From: JAKPCT01 sp029553165
GTDB taxonomy: Bacteria > Bacillota > UBA4882 > UBA8346
DNA: 64,000 nucleotides
Assembly (NCBI GenBank): GCA_035359995.1
Contig: DAORZT010000005.1
Coordinates: 1 to 64,000 of the forward strand
Direction: 5' to 3'
Part shown: positions 1-8,357 of the stretch, piece after piece
How positions within the stretch are numbered: position 1 is the first letter of the stretch
Layout of the letters: each line of letters opens with the position of its first letter
Notes under the pieces: generated by a model
Database searches by the model: none
The model's input: the letters and a program-made list of their open reading frames with translations, nothing else
Told to the model about the DNA's origin: nothing
Program-made: the position numbers and the translations under genes

Positions 1-1
1 A

Positions 2-67
2 TGGCAGGTTACTTATCGCGTAGACGTTAAGACTATCGAAGCTCCTCCAAGAAGAAACCGCTACTAA
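2..67 (+). CDS. C-terminal end of an unidentified protein (partial)
   Basis: An open frame enters from the left edge and codes for about 21 residues, ending ...TIEAPPRRNRY, then TAA at 65-67. It is followed 33 bases later by a strong terminator, which supports a real gene end. The fragment is too short to assign to a family. The basic, proline-containing tail is all that can be seen. Confidence 0.5.
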   Translation, partial: WQVTYRVDVKTIEAPPRRNRY

Positions 68-99
68 ATAATGATTTTCTAAATCTCGTTAAAAAAGAA

Positions 100-131
100 G
101 GGCGTTGCTAAAATTGCAACGCCCGTTTTTT
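100..131 (+). terminator. Intrinsic terminator of the left-edge gene
   Basis: A 9-bp perfect stem (GGGCGTTGC at 100-108, GCAACGCCC at 116-124) with a 7-base loop is followed by GTTTTTT. It lies just after the partial gene ending at 67. Confidence 0.85.
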
Positions 132-224
132 ACTTGCCCAAATATTTAGACCAATAGATGAACGATTCTCTAATCCTTTAAACTAAAAAAGTACAATAAA
201 AAGAAACTCTTTCTTTTAGGCGAT

Positions 225-656
225 TTAAAAAATTTTAGAGAACCTACTGGAAAATCTATAAAAACGGTTTTGTAACCGTCTCCTCCGCCATCTCCTCAAA
301 AACCCGGCAAGCAACCATCCTACTATTAGCAATCCAAGTACAGATGTTGCAACCGGCAACGCTAAAATAATCAACCAAGCAATGACTAACCCCCATAAAA
401 GCCTTTGAAGCAGACCAAATGACGAAAGACTAGTTTTAAATCTTCTTACATAGATCCGCCTGCCAAAACCATCTCTGGTAGACTGATACCAATCGTCCCG
501 GTTCTGATTCTCTCCGTTATCAATCGTAATACCATCAAAGTTATCTCGTTCTTCCGGGGTTAAAATCTTAATATTGTCTGACCCGGAATTTCCACAATGG
601 GGACAGCAGGCAGATTCATCATTATTAAAACTGTTATTACAAAACTTACAAATCAT
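225..656 (-). CDS. Zinc-ribbon membrane protein, hypothetical
   Basis: About 143 residues. The N terminus is a zinc ribbon (CKFC at residues 3-6 and CPHCG near 18-22), then a polar linker, then one hydrophobic membrane segment (LALPVATSVLGLLIVGWLLAGF), then an arginine-rich tail. I chose the ATG at 654-656 because GGAG lies 7 bases upstream; a TTG six bases earlier is too close to that site. The layout, a cytoplasmic zinc ribbon followed by a membrane anchor, is common among uncharacterised Firmicute proteins. The gene is divergent from the MarR gene. Function unknown. Confidence 0.7.
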   Translation of the reverse strand: MICKFCNNSFNNDESACCPHCGNSGSDNIKILTPEERDNFDGITIDNGENQNRDDWYQSTRDGFGRRIYVRRFKTSLSSFGLLQRLLWGLVIAWLIILALPVATSVLGLLIVGWLLAGFLRRWRRRRLQNRFYRFSSRFSKIF

Positions 657-852
657 TAGCAATCTCCACTTAATTATTTAGTCTTTGGCAACTTCTTAAT
701 GATTATAACGAATTTTATCCCGGTTGGTTCCCGTCCATGCTAGTTAACAATTTTACTTCTCAATACTATAACATACATTAGAGTTATTATTCAATTAATA
801 AATGAAAACCTAGACTATATTGACCATTATTTCAGTTCGTGGTATATTAATT

Positions 853-870
853 TAGACAATATATTGTCTA
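853..870. promoter_or_regulatory. Perfect 18-bp palindrome, probable MarR operator
   Basis: TAGACAATATATTGTCTA is a perfect inverted repeat ending 15 bases before the MarR start codon. MarR proteins bind short A/T-rich palindromes and usually repress their own gene, so autoregulation is the simplest reading. The palindrome also lies in the shared upstream region of the divergent zinc-ribbon gene. Confidence 0.75.
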
Positions 871-885
871 TCTAAGGTGATCTCT

Positions 886-1467
886 ATGGATTCTGAACTC
901 GAGCTAAAAGAATTATTTCTAATGCAACAGGTTTACTCAACTTTATTTTCGGTTTATAACAAAATGCAAACCGAAAGTTCAAAGCGTTTTTCGACACTTT
1001 CTTCCAGACAATATATGACTATATTAGCCATTCTTCATCTGCCCGAAAATGAAAGAACAATGAATAATGTCGCAAAAAAATTAGGTACAACAAAGCAAAA
1101 TATTAGACAACTGATTACTACTCTGGAAAAAAAGCAATTGATCGAAATCCAATCAAGCAATAGGGATCGACGGGCGACTAACTTAGAGGTAACACCGGCT
1201 GGTATGAATGAGATGCTAAAGGCTGGTGAAATTGGTATTATGTTTTTAGCAGATCTATTTAATGAATTTTCAAGTGAAGAATTGCAACTATTATGGTATT
1301 TGCTCAAAAAGATGTACCGTTTCGATGGCAAGGAACATGATGGTTTTGAGCATGACCCCAATAGTGATATTTCAATTGATAAAACTGTGCAAGAAATACA
1401 AATCAAAACACTACAAACCTTTGTTAAAAAAAGAAAAGAATCCCGGAGGAATTCCGATGAGCAATGA
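886..1467 (+). CDS. MarR-family transcriptional regulator
   Basis: 193 residues. The centre carries the winged helix of MarR proteins: LTILEKKQLIE-like recognition region (TTLEKKQLIEIQSSNRDRRATNLEVTPAG, written here as a description only of residues about 80-110), with the wing around SSNRDRRA and the helix KKLGTTKQNIRQ. The ATG at 886 is preferred over the GTG at 877 because AAGGTGA sits 5 bases ahead of it. The C-terminal 40 residues are longer than usual for the family. The stop overlaps the start of the CPBP protease gene by 11 bases, so the two are co-translated. The palindrome at 853-870 suggests self-repression. The ligand is unknown. Confidence 0.88.
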   Translation: MDSELELKELFLMQQVYSTLFSVYNKMQTESSKRFSTLSSRQYMTILAILHLPENERTMNNVAKKLGTTKQNIRQLITTLEKKQLIEIQSSNRDRRATNLEVTPAGMNEMLKAGEIGIMFLADLFNEFSSEELQLLWYLLKKMYRFDGKEHDGFEHDPNSDISIDKTVQEIQIKTLQTFVKKRKESRRNSDEQ

Positions 1468-2176
1468 TATTAAGCAACCTAATATGCTACAACTGGTATT
1501 AATGCATTTATTTCCTGGCCTTCCTATACTGCTTGTTGCTCTTGTGTTGTCAAATCCTTATTGGGGCCCAGGTCTCCCTTTTATGGTATCAATCCATTTG
1601 GCAATTGCTTTTGGCCTTATCCCCACAGAACTTCTAATTTTATTTGTTATGGCAAGACAAAATGGTAGAAAGATAAAAGAAATGATTTTTTATACAAATA
1701 AAATATCCGTTTTCAATACTTTACTATGGGTAATTCCTCTATTCACCATTCTTGGAATCGCTTTTTCTACTGTGCCTGAAATTGAAAAACCCCTGTGGAC
1801 TATGTTCGATTGGGTGCCTGACTGGTTTCGTATCAATGTAGATATAATAAAGCAGCAACCATCGTTAGTTTGGCCTACAGTTGCACTTGCTTTGACCTTA
1901 AACGGACTTTTGGGACCAATTGTTGAAGAGATCTATTTTAGAGGTTTCCTCTTACCACGCATGAATAAGTTAGGAAAATTGGCTCCCTTAATTAATGTAG
2001 TATTGTTTTCCCTGTATCATTTCTTTACACCATGGGAAAACATCACACGTATTTTAGGTACATTACCATATGTATATACAGTCTGGCACAAACAAAATTT
2101 GCAGATCGGAATAATAGTTCACTGCTTGGGCAACTTCACAGGGATTATCCTGACTGCAATTTTTTTATTAAGTTAA
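1457..2176 (+). CDS. CPBP-family intramembrane metalloprotease
   Basis: 239 residues with several membrane helices. The family motifs are present: EEIYFRG (the EExxxR glutamates), a phenylalanine/histidine motif FSLYHFF, and HCLGN (HxxxN). CPBP (Abi/Rce1-like) proteins are membrane proteases whose bacterial substrates are mostly unknown; some give bacteriocin immunity. The true start is the ATG at 1457 with CGGAGG 7 bases ahead, not the longer upstream frame, which runs through the MarR gene. It overlaps marR by 11 bases, so the MarR protein probably controls this protease. Confidence 0.87.
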   Translation: MSNDIKQPNMLQLVLMHLFPGLPILLVALVLSNPYWGPGLPFMVSIHLAIAFGLIPTELLILFVMARQNGRKIKEMIFYTNKISVFNTLLWVIPLFTILGIAFSTVPEIEKPLWTMFDWVPDWFRINVDIIKQQPSLVWPTVALALTLNGLLGPIVEEIYFRGFLLPRMNKLGKLAPLINVVLFSLYHFFTPWENITRILGTLPYVYTVWHKQNLQIGIIVHCLGNFTGIILTAIFLLS

Positions 2177-2322
2177 TAAAATATATCAAGCCTTTTCATA
2201 TACCACATCAAAGCTTTCATTCTGTCTGTAACATATACAGTCACCACTTAACTACAGTGATTAAGCCAGGACTCTTAACTTAATTAACAATTAGATACAA
2301 CAGAATTTAAAAAGAATAAGAA

Positions 2323-2353
2323 AAGCCTATCAGAAGTTTTCTCTAATAGGCTT
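2323..2353 (-). terminator. Probable terminator of the tRNA-Thr transcript
   Basis: AAGCCTAT and ATAGGCTT form an 8-bp stem 14 bases past the tRNA 3' end, read on the minus strand, followed by TTCTTATTCTTT. Confidence 0.6.
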
Positions 2354-2366
2354 GGTTTCTCAGATA

Positions 2367-2442
2367 TGGAGCCGACAATCGGATTCGAACCGATGACCTG
2401 CGCATTACAAGTGCGCTGCTCTACCAACTGAGCCATGTCGGC
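2367..2442 (-). tRNA. tRNA-Thr (anticodon TGT)
   Basis: Read on the minus strand it begins GCCGACA and pairs with TGTCGGC of the acceptor arm. A D-arm (GGCTCAGTTGGTAGAGC), an anticodon arm GCGCA-CTTGTAA-TGCGC with TGT anticodon, a TPsiC arm (GGTTCGAATCC) and an encoded 3' CCA follow. The discriminator base is T. The length is 76 bases. Confidence 0.97.
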
Positions 2443-2527
2443 ATTTTAAATAAAATATTGCTACAGCACTAAAGATAATACCATAGTTCTATTCTTTTTT
2501 CAAGTAGCTAAATTATAGTATAAATTG

Positions 2528-3136
2528 TCATTCACCCAATTTTTGACTGGCAACAACCCGAAATCCGCTTCCTTTCTCCCATTCCAGCACATTGCCAAAG
2601 ACCTCGGCAAGCTTCCGTTCAAAACTTTTCGCACCTTGTTTTGTGGCTATCACCGCGCTAAACCAACCATTGGGTTTGAGAAACTGATACGCATAATCGA
2701 CCATCGGATAAATAACCTGCTTCCCGGCTCGAATTGGCGGATTGGTAACAATAAAGTCAAATGAGATTCCCGCCACTGCGGAATAACCTTCACCCGACTT
2801 AATAACAACATTTTTGATCCCGTTTCTTTGGGCATTTTCCTTCGCCAGCTCCACCGCCCGTTCATTAACGTCACTCATATAAACGGTAGCCCCGGGTAAA
2901 ACTTTTGCCAGCGTCAAACCGATCGGTCCATAACCACACCCCAAGTCAAATACCAGCTGCCATTGGGGGTCTATTTTAATTGATTCAATCAATAATTTGG
3001 TCCCGGTATCAATCCGCGATTTTGAAAAGACTCCGGCATCAGTCTTAAAAGTAAGTTCCACCCCACGCAGAATAGTTTGAATTTCTTTAAAATTGTGGGC
3101 TGAAGTAGGGGTTGACGAGTAATAATGCTCCGCCAT
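2528..3136 (-). CDS. Class I SAM methyltransferase, RsmC-like
   Basis: 202 residues. The SAM-binding motif I is DLGCGYGPIGL and the catalytic-type motif is VTNPPIRAGK, the NPPF/Y loop of N-methyltransferases that act on the exocyclic amines of guanine or adenine. The N terminus (AEHYYSSTPTSAH) is typical of the single-domain Firmicute relatives of RsmC, often annotated as 16S rRNA G1207 methyltransferase. The ATG at 3136 with GGGAG about 9 bases ahead is preferred to an earlier in-frame start that falls in the terminator region. The target base is inferred from the family only. Confidence 0.85.
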   Translation of the reverse strand: MAEHYYSSTPTSAHNFKEIQTILRGVELTFKTDAGVFSKSRIDTGTKLLIESIKIDPQWQLVFDLGCGYGPIGLTLAKVLPGATVYMSDVNERAVELAKENAQRNGIKNVVIKSGEGYSAVAGISFDFIVTNPPIRAGKQVIYPMVDYAYQFLKPNGWFSAVIATKQGAKSFERKLAEVFGNVLEWEKGSGFRVVASQKLGE

Positions 3137-3151
3137 TCGATCACTCTCCCA

Positions 3152-3183
3152 AAAAAATCGGAACATTTGTCTTAAATGTTCCG
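3152..3183 (-). terminator. Intrinsic terminator between the membrane-protein gene and the methyltransferase gene
   Basis: A perfect 10-bp stem (3159-3168 with 3174-3183) and 5-base loop is followed on the minus strand by ATTTTTTT. It ends immediately before the Shine-Dalgarno of the methyltransferase gene, so it may act as an attenuator for that gene as well as the end of the upstream transcript. Confidence 0.8.
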
Positions 3184-3251
3184 AGCTTTAATCATTCCAG
3201 AATATTTAGTTTGTCTTTTTTACAAAATAAAATCACTAAACTAAAGTTTAT

Positions 3252-4175
3252 TTAGAATAAATTATAATGGACAAACAGTCTGGCTTCAGCAAAACATGAT
3301 GCTAACAAAAACAGTAATCCATATAAAAATACTTCTTTTTGGTCGGTAGTAAATTGAATTGGCCAAAACTTACGTTCTTTTTTCCAATCGCCACTCAACC
3401 AACCCGAAGAAGAGATCCAGGTGAAGTGGGTTGTGGAGGCAATTAACAATAAATACGAGAACCAGATCCACAGACCATAACGGCCAAACAAGACCAACGA
3501 TCCAGCCATTTTATCATCGCCGTACGGGAATACCACTGACTCTGTTCCAATCGCGATTCCCCACATTATTGTATAGAGTATAAAGTAGATTAGGCTTAGA
3601 TTAATTTTACCCACTCTAAAGAAGTTCAGACAGAAAACAAACGGAATTACAAAGATCAGATGATTAATAAAGTATTTAACTGTCAACCAAAGGACATTAC
3701 CCCAAGTATTGACCAGATCTGCTACTTTATGTTCTTTCCCAAATACCTTCCAAACCTTCTCACCAAACGATTTGGTCCCCCAGTTGCCAATTGTCTCTGA
3801 AATTTCTGTCTTGAAGACTTTTTGAACAATCATCGAATCAAATAATAAATTATTCTGTTTGATAACAAAGAAGAAGAGTGCCCAGGTAAGCAGAAACAGG
3901 ATCAATCCAAATGCTACATATCCGCCTAATCTATAATAGACATCTTCATGAAATAACAATTTAATACCACCATTTTTTCCGACCCAGTAGCCAAAGATCG
4001 GTGGCAATACAATTAAAACTACTGCAAACAGATAGCCAATTACACCATTTGAATAACATGCAGTGATAATACTTAAAGTTACACCTAAAATCAACCCAAT
4101 TATCCCACTGATTATATGCCATGGAATATTCTTTGCTTTGGTTGGTTGAACCCCATTCTTCTCCACTGACTTCAA
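3252..4175 (-). CDS. Multi-pass membrane protein of unknown function
   Basis: 307 residues. I count six or seven hydrophobic segments, starting with IISGIIGLILGVTLSIITA and VIGYLFAVVLIVLPPIFGY. A soluble loop around residues 105-160 lies between the third and fourth. The start is TTG with AAAGGGGG 7 bases ahead. I do not recognise a family, and no catalytic motif stands out. The gene stands alone, with its own terminator at 3152-3183. Confidence 0.7.
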   Translation of the reverse strand: MKSVEKNGVQPTKAKNIPWHIISGIIGLILGVTLSIITACYSNGVIGYLFAVVLIVLPPIFGYWVGKNGGIKLLFHEDVYYRLGGYVAFGLILFLLTWALFFFVIKQNNLLFDSMIVQKVFKTEISETIGNWGTKSFGEKVWKVFGKEHKVADLVNTWGNVLWLTVKYFINHLIFVIPFVFCLNFFRVGKINLSLIYFILYTIMWGIAIGTESVVFPYGDDKMAGSLVLFGRYGLWIWFSYLLLIASTTHFTWISSSGWLSGDWKKERKFWPIQFTTDQKEVFLYGLLFLLASCFAEARLFVHYNLF

Positions 4176-4366
4176 AATTTTTCCCCCTTTAAAAATATAA
4201 TTACATTTAATTAACGTAAAAATTAAAAAAAAGTTATCTCTAAAATTATTTTATTTCTAAATAAAGCTCTCAATTATTGAACAAAACTAGTTATTCGGCA
4301 AGAATCAAAAATTCCCTCCTCATCCCAGCAAAATGAATAATCATCCTAAATTTAACATCAATATTT

Positions 4367-4687
4367 TCATTTGGTCTCTTTAGGTTTCAGCAATTCCGTC
4401 TTCACTAGCTGTGAATAGAGAGTATCAGCCAAACCCAGTCCTTTAGCTGAAATACTTTTAGCAATCTCCTCTTGAAACATATCCTTAAAAAATTCGCCGC
4501 CAAACCCTTCGCCAAAAAAACTGGAAGTTTGAACAACTGACAGCATCTGTTTGATCAGGACCGTTTCAAATTCCCTGCAAGCCTGGAGTAACTTTTGTTC
4601 TTCAGGTGTTTGGGCAGCTGCAGGGGGAAGTCCTTTCTTGGAACTATTATAATTAATTATGTCACTATTGTAAACCTTATCAATCAT
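4367..4687 (-). CDS. flgJ: Flagellar rod-binding protein FlgJ, N-terminal-type only
   Basis: 106 residues matching the rod-binding (Rod-binding/PF10135) domain, with the typical LLQACREFETVLIKQML and GGEFFKDMFQEEIAKSIS stretches. In Proteobacteria FlgJ carries a C-terminal muramidase that opens the peptidoglycan for the rod; here that domain is absent, as in many Firmicutes. It acts as the rod cap/scaffold in the periplasm. The ATG at 4687 with GGGAG 8 bases ahead fits better than an earlier in-frame start. It is the last gene of the flgF-G-A-H-I-J run. Confidence 0.9.
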   Translation of the reverse strand: MIDKVYNSDIINYNSSKKGLPPAAAQTPEEQKLLQACREFETVLIKQMLSVVQTSSFFGEGFGGEFFKDMFQEEIAKSISAKGLGLADTLYSQLVKTELLKPKETK

Positions 4688-4720
4688 TTTTAACACTCCC
4701 TGCTTTAAGATCAATCCGGA

Positions 4721-5812
4721 TCAATTGAATTCCAAAACTCCGTATAATGCTCCGGCATCTCTGATCGCTACCAAAATTGCAATGATATCCTGTGGCGTAC
4801 TCCCAACCATATTTAAAGCCCGTACAATTGTACCAATATTTGTTCCCGGCGGTAGTACAATGAGATTACCGGTTTGTTCACTTCGGCCATCAGTAAATGG
4901 CTGGGGTTGCGTCACTTCTGATTCATTACTGATACTGACGGTTATATTGCGGTGAGTTACAGCGACCGTTGCAATCTTCACTTTTTCACCAATCACTATT
5001 GTTCCGGTCCGTTCATTAACTAAAACTTTGGCAATTCCATCAGGGGTAATCGGAAGAGTCTCCACTTCTGCAACAAATGAAACCGGATCTTCACGGTAAC
5101 TATAGGGTATTACCACTTCAACCATACTCATATCCACCGCCCGGGCAACACCCATTGCAATATTCTCATTAATCGTCCGGGCCAAACGGGAAACAGTTGT
5201 AAAATCAGGTTTATTTAAGATCCATCTTATTTTACCGTCAGTCTCAAACTGCATTGGGACGGCACGCTCAACAATTGCGCCCGCAGGGACAATCCCTACG
5301 GTTGTAATATTTTTTTGCCCCGCGGCCCCGCTCCCACCGGCAGTGTTACCACCTAAAAATACGGAGCCCTGAGCCACGGCATAAACTTTTCCATCTGCCC
5401 CGGTTAAAGGACTCTGCAATAGAATACCACCTTGTAAACTCTTGGCATCTCCCATTGATGCCACTTGAATATCAATCGTCTCACCAGGCTGCATGTAAGG
5501 TGGTAAAGTTGCTGTTAAAATAACTGCTGCCACATTTTTAACTTTGAGAGCACCCACATTAACCTGAATTCCCCATTTAGCCAAAGTATTCGCTACCAGC
5601 TGGGCATTGGCTTTTGAGGAATCGCCAGTACCATTAAGTCCGACCACCAAACCAACCCCATTCAGTTGGTTATTACGGACCCCTTGCAATCTGGCAATAT
5701 CTTTAATTCTGGTTGTTAACATCGGCTGCGCTGCCAATGTTACAGATTGGGCACTGATTACTCCAACCAGAACCAGAATGATAAGGATTACCGATTTTTT
5801 TGGCCTCATCAT
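4721..5812 (-). CDS. flgI: Flagellar P-ring protein FlgI
   Basis: 363 residues. An N-terminal signal peptide (KKSVILIILVLVGVISAQSVTLA) exports it to the periplasm. The mature start TRIKDIARLQGVRNNQLNGVG and the ending DIIAILVAIRDAGALYGVLEF are typical of FlgI. The protein forms the P-ring bushing in the peptidoglycan layer of diderm flagella. The ATG at 5812 with GGAGG 5 bases ahead is preferred over a longer frame that overlaps flgH. Its presence, with FlgH, argues for an outer membrane. Confidence 0.95.
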   Translation of the reverse strand: MMRPKKSVILIILVLVGVISAQSVTLAAQPMLTTRIKDIARLQGVRNNQLNGVGLVVGLNGTGDSSKANAQLVANTLAKWGIQVNVGALKVKNVAAVILTATLPPYMQPGETIDIQVASMGDAKSLQGGILLQSPLTGADGKVYAVAQGSVFLGGNTAGGSGAAGQKNITTVGIVPAGAIVERAVPMQFETDGKIRWILNKPDFTTVSRLARTINENIAMGVARAVDMSMVEVVIPYSYREDPVSFVAEVETLPITPDGIAKVLVNERTGTIVIGEKVKIATVAVTHRNITVSISNESEVTQPQPFTDGRSEQTGNLIVLPPGTNIGTIVRALNMVGSTPQDIIAILVAIRDAGALYGVLEFN

Positions 5813-5823
5813 CAACACCTCCG

Positions 5824-6411
5824 CTAAAACAGCCATTGGAAGAATTTAGTGAGGAGCCCTGGGTTTTGAGTTCTTCCGATAACTCCTTTACCCTCATACT
5901 CAATCACAGCATCCGCCACATAGGTTGAATACACCATATTTCCGGAAATATCTTCCGGACGGATCTTCCCTCTGATCGTTAAAACCTGATCTTCTTTATT
6001 AACCCGAATCACCTGACGTCCTTCAATAACCAGAATTCCCTCCGGAGTGATCTCGACCACCGAAACAGTTAATCGGGCGCTTAAACTGCCCCCTCTGGTC
6101 GTCGTCCCTTTACCTTTATACTCCGTATCCCAACTCGCTCCCAAGCTGGGTAAAAAGTCTAAAACTCCAGTTCCTTCACGAGCGTTAATTGACCCGCTTT
6201 TATCACTGGAGGACTCTGCTTTTTGACTTGCCGTAGCTTGCTCCACGATGATAATCGTAATCAAATCGCCAACCTTATAGGTTGACGGTTGTCTGGTATA
6301 AAGCGAAGTACTGTCATCATCCCAGAGCGAAGTAGCCAAAACGGTGTTCGCAGATAATGTTCCTGCTAACAATATTCCAATTAAAAAGGTAATAATCCGT
6401 AATCTTTTCAT
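5824..6411 (-). CDS. flgH: Flagellar L-ring protein FlgH
   Basis: 195 residues. The mature part has the conserved FlgH features: SLWDDDS near the N terminus, YKVGDLITIIIVE, a glycine-rich middle, and RVNKEDQVLTIRGKIRPEDIS, ending FFQWLF. FlgH forms the L-ring in the outer membrane. The signal peptide (RIITFLIGILLAGTLSANTVLA) has no lipobox cysteine, so unlike the enterobacterial lipoprotein this one is probably cut by signal peptidase I. The start overlaps the flgA stop by 4 bases. Confidence 0.94.
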   Translation of the reverse strand: MKRLRIITFLIGILLAGTLSANTVLATSLWDDDSTSLYTRQPSTYKVGDLITIIIVEQATASQKAESSSDKSGSINAREGTGVLDFLPSLGASWDTEYKGKGTTTRGGSLSARLTVSVVEITPEGILVIEGRQVIRVNKEDQVLTIRGKIRPEDISGNMVYSTYVADAVIEYEGKGVIGRTQNPGLLTKFFQWLF

Positions 6412-7382
6412 TGCAAGGTCACCTCCACTGTATTGACCCCGATCACCCGAGCTTTAAATGTTTTTTTACTTACCGGGTTGATGATTACAATCCGATCGTC
6501 CAACCAACCATCTTCATCCGCGATCCCGGTAATTTTAATCTCAAAGTTTTCAGCCACCAGCCTCACATTAACCTCATTACCACGCCAAACCAACGGCACC
6601 GGTTCGATTTGGTGCCGCGATAAGATTTGTTTTTCCAGTAAAACGGTTTTATTCCGCATTTGGAGAGGAAATTGGCCAATGTATTCTTTTCCGGTCTTCA
6701 ATTCAAGCGTTACTGCTTCAAAATCTTCCTCCGTTAAAACACTCTTTAAATTGATTAAGCGTTTTGCCTGATAAACTTTGGCGATTACTTTGATGTTCGC
6801 GCTGACATTGATAATTTTAGGCGGTTCAGTACTACTCTGGATTGTTACTTTAAAAAGCGCCGTACCGATCTCCGGTAAACTGCCAATCACTTCTGCTTTA
6901 ATATCCCAGTCAGCCTTGCGGAGCCAGATCTCGTCCGGTAAATTGCGTAACTCGATCTTCCGCTCAAGATAATATTGCGGATCAACGGCCGGAAACAATT
7001 GTTCAATTTTAGTTCTAATCTCTGCTGCACTAATCTTCGAAGAAGCCACCCTGACTATTACCTGATCCGCCATTTGCAATACCGGCTGTACTTTAATATC
7101 AAAGTAGTATTGCCTTAAGATTGACATTATGTAGCTTCTGCTTAATCGCCGCTCAATTCCGGGTAATGGCGCCGCTCCCAGTTGAACCTTCTTCAGACGT
7201 TCGCGTTCCTGCTCGGTCCCTCCGGACACCCTTCCTAACTCACCTAAGTAGATCTTGTCACTGACAATCTCGACCACTTCGGGTATTTCAATTTTCAATG
7301 CCGGACTGGCCAAAATTGGCAATGTTGCAGTTAATAAGCCGACCGCAATCAACATCGCCAATACCTTTAACCTACTGTTCAT
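6408..7382 (-). CDS. flgA: Flagellar P-ring assembly chaperone FlgA
   Basis: 324 residues with a signal peptide (LKVLAMLIAVGLLTATLPILA) and a C-terminal SAF-like domain beginning near YQAKRLINLKSVLTEEDFE. The C terminus (GWLDDRIVIINPVSKKTFKARVIG) is the classic FlgA ending. It chaperones FlgI in the periplasm. The N-terminal region (about residues 30-190) is longer than in short FlgA proteins. It starts 2 bases after the flgG stop and overlaps flgH by 4 bases, indicating translational coupling. Confidence 0.92.
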   Translation of the reverse strand: MNSRLKVLAMLIAVGLLTATLPILASPALKIEIPEVVEIVSDKIYLGELGRVSGGTEQERERLKKVQLGAAPLPGIERRLSRSYIMSILRQYYFDIKVQPVLQMADQVIVRVASSKISAAEIRTKIEQLFPAVDPQYYLERKIELRNLPDEIWLRKADWDIKAEVIGSLPEIGTALFKVTIQSSTEPPKIINVSANIKVIAKVYQAKRLINLKSVLTEEDFEAVTLELKTGKEYIGQFPLQMRNKTVLLEKQILSRHQIEPVPLVWRGNEVNVRLVAENFEIKITGIADEDGWLDDRIVIINPVSKKTFKARVIGVNTVEVTLQ

Positions 7383-7384
7383 TC

Positions 7385-8173
7385 TTACCGCCTCAAATTA
7401 TTGGCTGTTTGGAGCATTTCATCCGCTGCCTGAATTGACTTGGAGCTGATTTCATAAGCGCGCTGGGCAACAATAATATTGATCATCTCATCGACTACTT
7501 TAACATTTGACATCTCTAAATAATTTTGGATAATCGTCCCTGCTCCATCAGTTCCCGGCGTTGAAATTGTCGGAGCACCGGAAGCAGCCGTCTGTCGATA
7601 CAGGCCTTTACCGATATTTTCAAGACCGGCCGGATTTATAAAAGTTGCCAGTTCCAATTGGCCAATCTGCTGGACGTCGGTCTCACCTGAGACCAATACA
7701 CTCACTGTCCCATCACTGCCAATATTAATACTGGTCGTCCCTGTCGGAATCGTTATTTCCGGTTGCAACACATAGCCTTCGGAAGAAACAATCCGTCCAT
7801 CCACGCTTAACTTCAATGAACCATTGCGGGTATAAGCAATCGTTCCATCCGAAAGCTGCATCTGCAGAAAACCTTCGCCTTCGATCGCGATATCCAGCGG
7901 ATTATCACTTGCTAAAAAATCACCTTGAGTAAAAATTTTAGTCGAAGCCACCGGACGGACCCCATAACCAACCTGCAATCCGGTTGGCAAGACTTGTCCC
8001 TGAGCCGACGCACTGCCGGCACTGCGTACTGTCTGATATAACAGATCTTGAAATTCTAATCGCATCTTTTTATAACCAACTGTATTGGCATTGGCTAAAT
8101 TGTTTGCTGTAGTATCAATATTAAGCTGTTGGGCCATCATCCCGGTACCTGCCGTCCATAGCGCTCTAATCAT
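7385..8173 (-). CDS. flgG: Flagellar distal rod protein FlgG
   Basis: 262 residues. It opens MIRALWTAGTGMMAQQLNIDTTANNLANANT, the conserved rod/hook N-terminal helix (positions 1-30), and ends with the matching C-terminal helix MINIIVAQRAYEISSKSIQA. The length equals the usual FlgG. AAGGAGG precedes the ATG. It forms the distal rod that passes through the P and L rings, whose genes follow immediately. Confidence 0.95.
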   Translation of the reverse strand: MIRALWTAGTGMMAQQLNIDTTANNLANANTVGYKKMRLEFQDLLYQTVRSAGSASAQGQVLPTGLQVGYGVRPVASTKIFTQGDFLASDNPLDIAIEGEGFLQMQLSDGTIAYTRNGSLKLSVDGRIVSSEGYVLQPEITIPTGTTSINIGSDGTVSVLVSGETDVQQIGQLELATFINPAGLENIGKGLYRQTAASGAPTISTPGTDGAGTIIQNYLEMSNVKVVDEMINIIVAQRAYEISSKSIQAADEMLQTANNLRR

Positions 8174-8357
8174 ACTATTACCTCCTTAAAAATAACAAAA
8201 CTGCCCAAAAACAACCTCAATCCAGGCAGCCACAGTGAATTACAGCTATTACAATAATGGAAGATCTCTGTCGGTCAATCTTCCGAAAACCTCCGTTAAT
8301 GGTCCGGTTTTCCCTTCGCTCTCACTTTAACTGCCACTGTTTTACTGTTTCCATCAA
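8174..8357 (-). other. Non-coding gap inside the flagellar operon with two tandem hairpins
   Basis: The 184-base gap between flgF and flgG holds two adjacent perfect 7-bp hairpins: GGAAGAT/ATCTTCC at 8259-8265 and 8278-8284, and GAAAACC/GGTTTTC at 8285-8291 and 8306-8312. Neither is followed by a T-run on the minus strand, so they do not look like terminators. I match no known riboswitch here. Confidence 0.5.

Noticed and set aside
2032..2283. Plus-strand open frame overlapping the end of the CPBP gene
   Set aside because: It is a frame shadow without Shine-Dalgarno and with a low-complexity, unlikely protein sequence.
3159..3183. Riboswitch upstream of the methyltransferase gene
   Set aside because: The element is a simple hairpin with a T-run, explained fully as a terminator.
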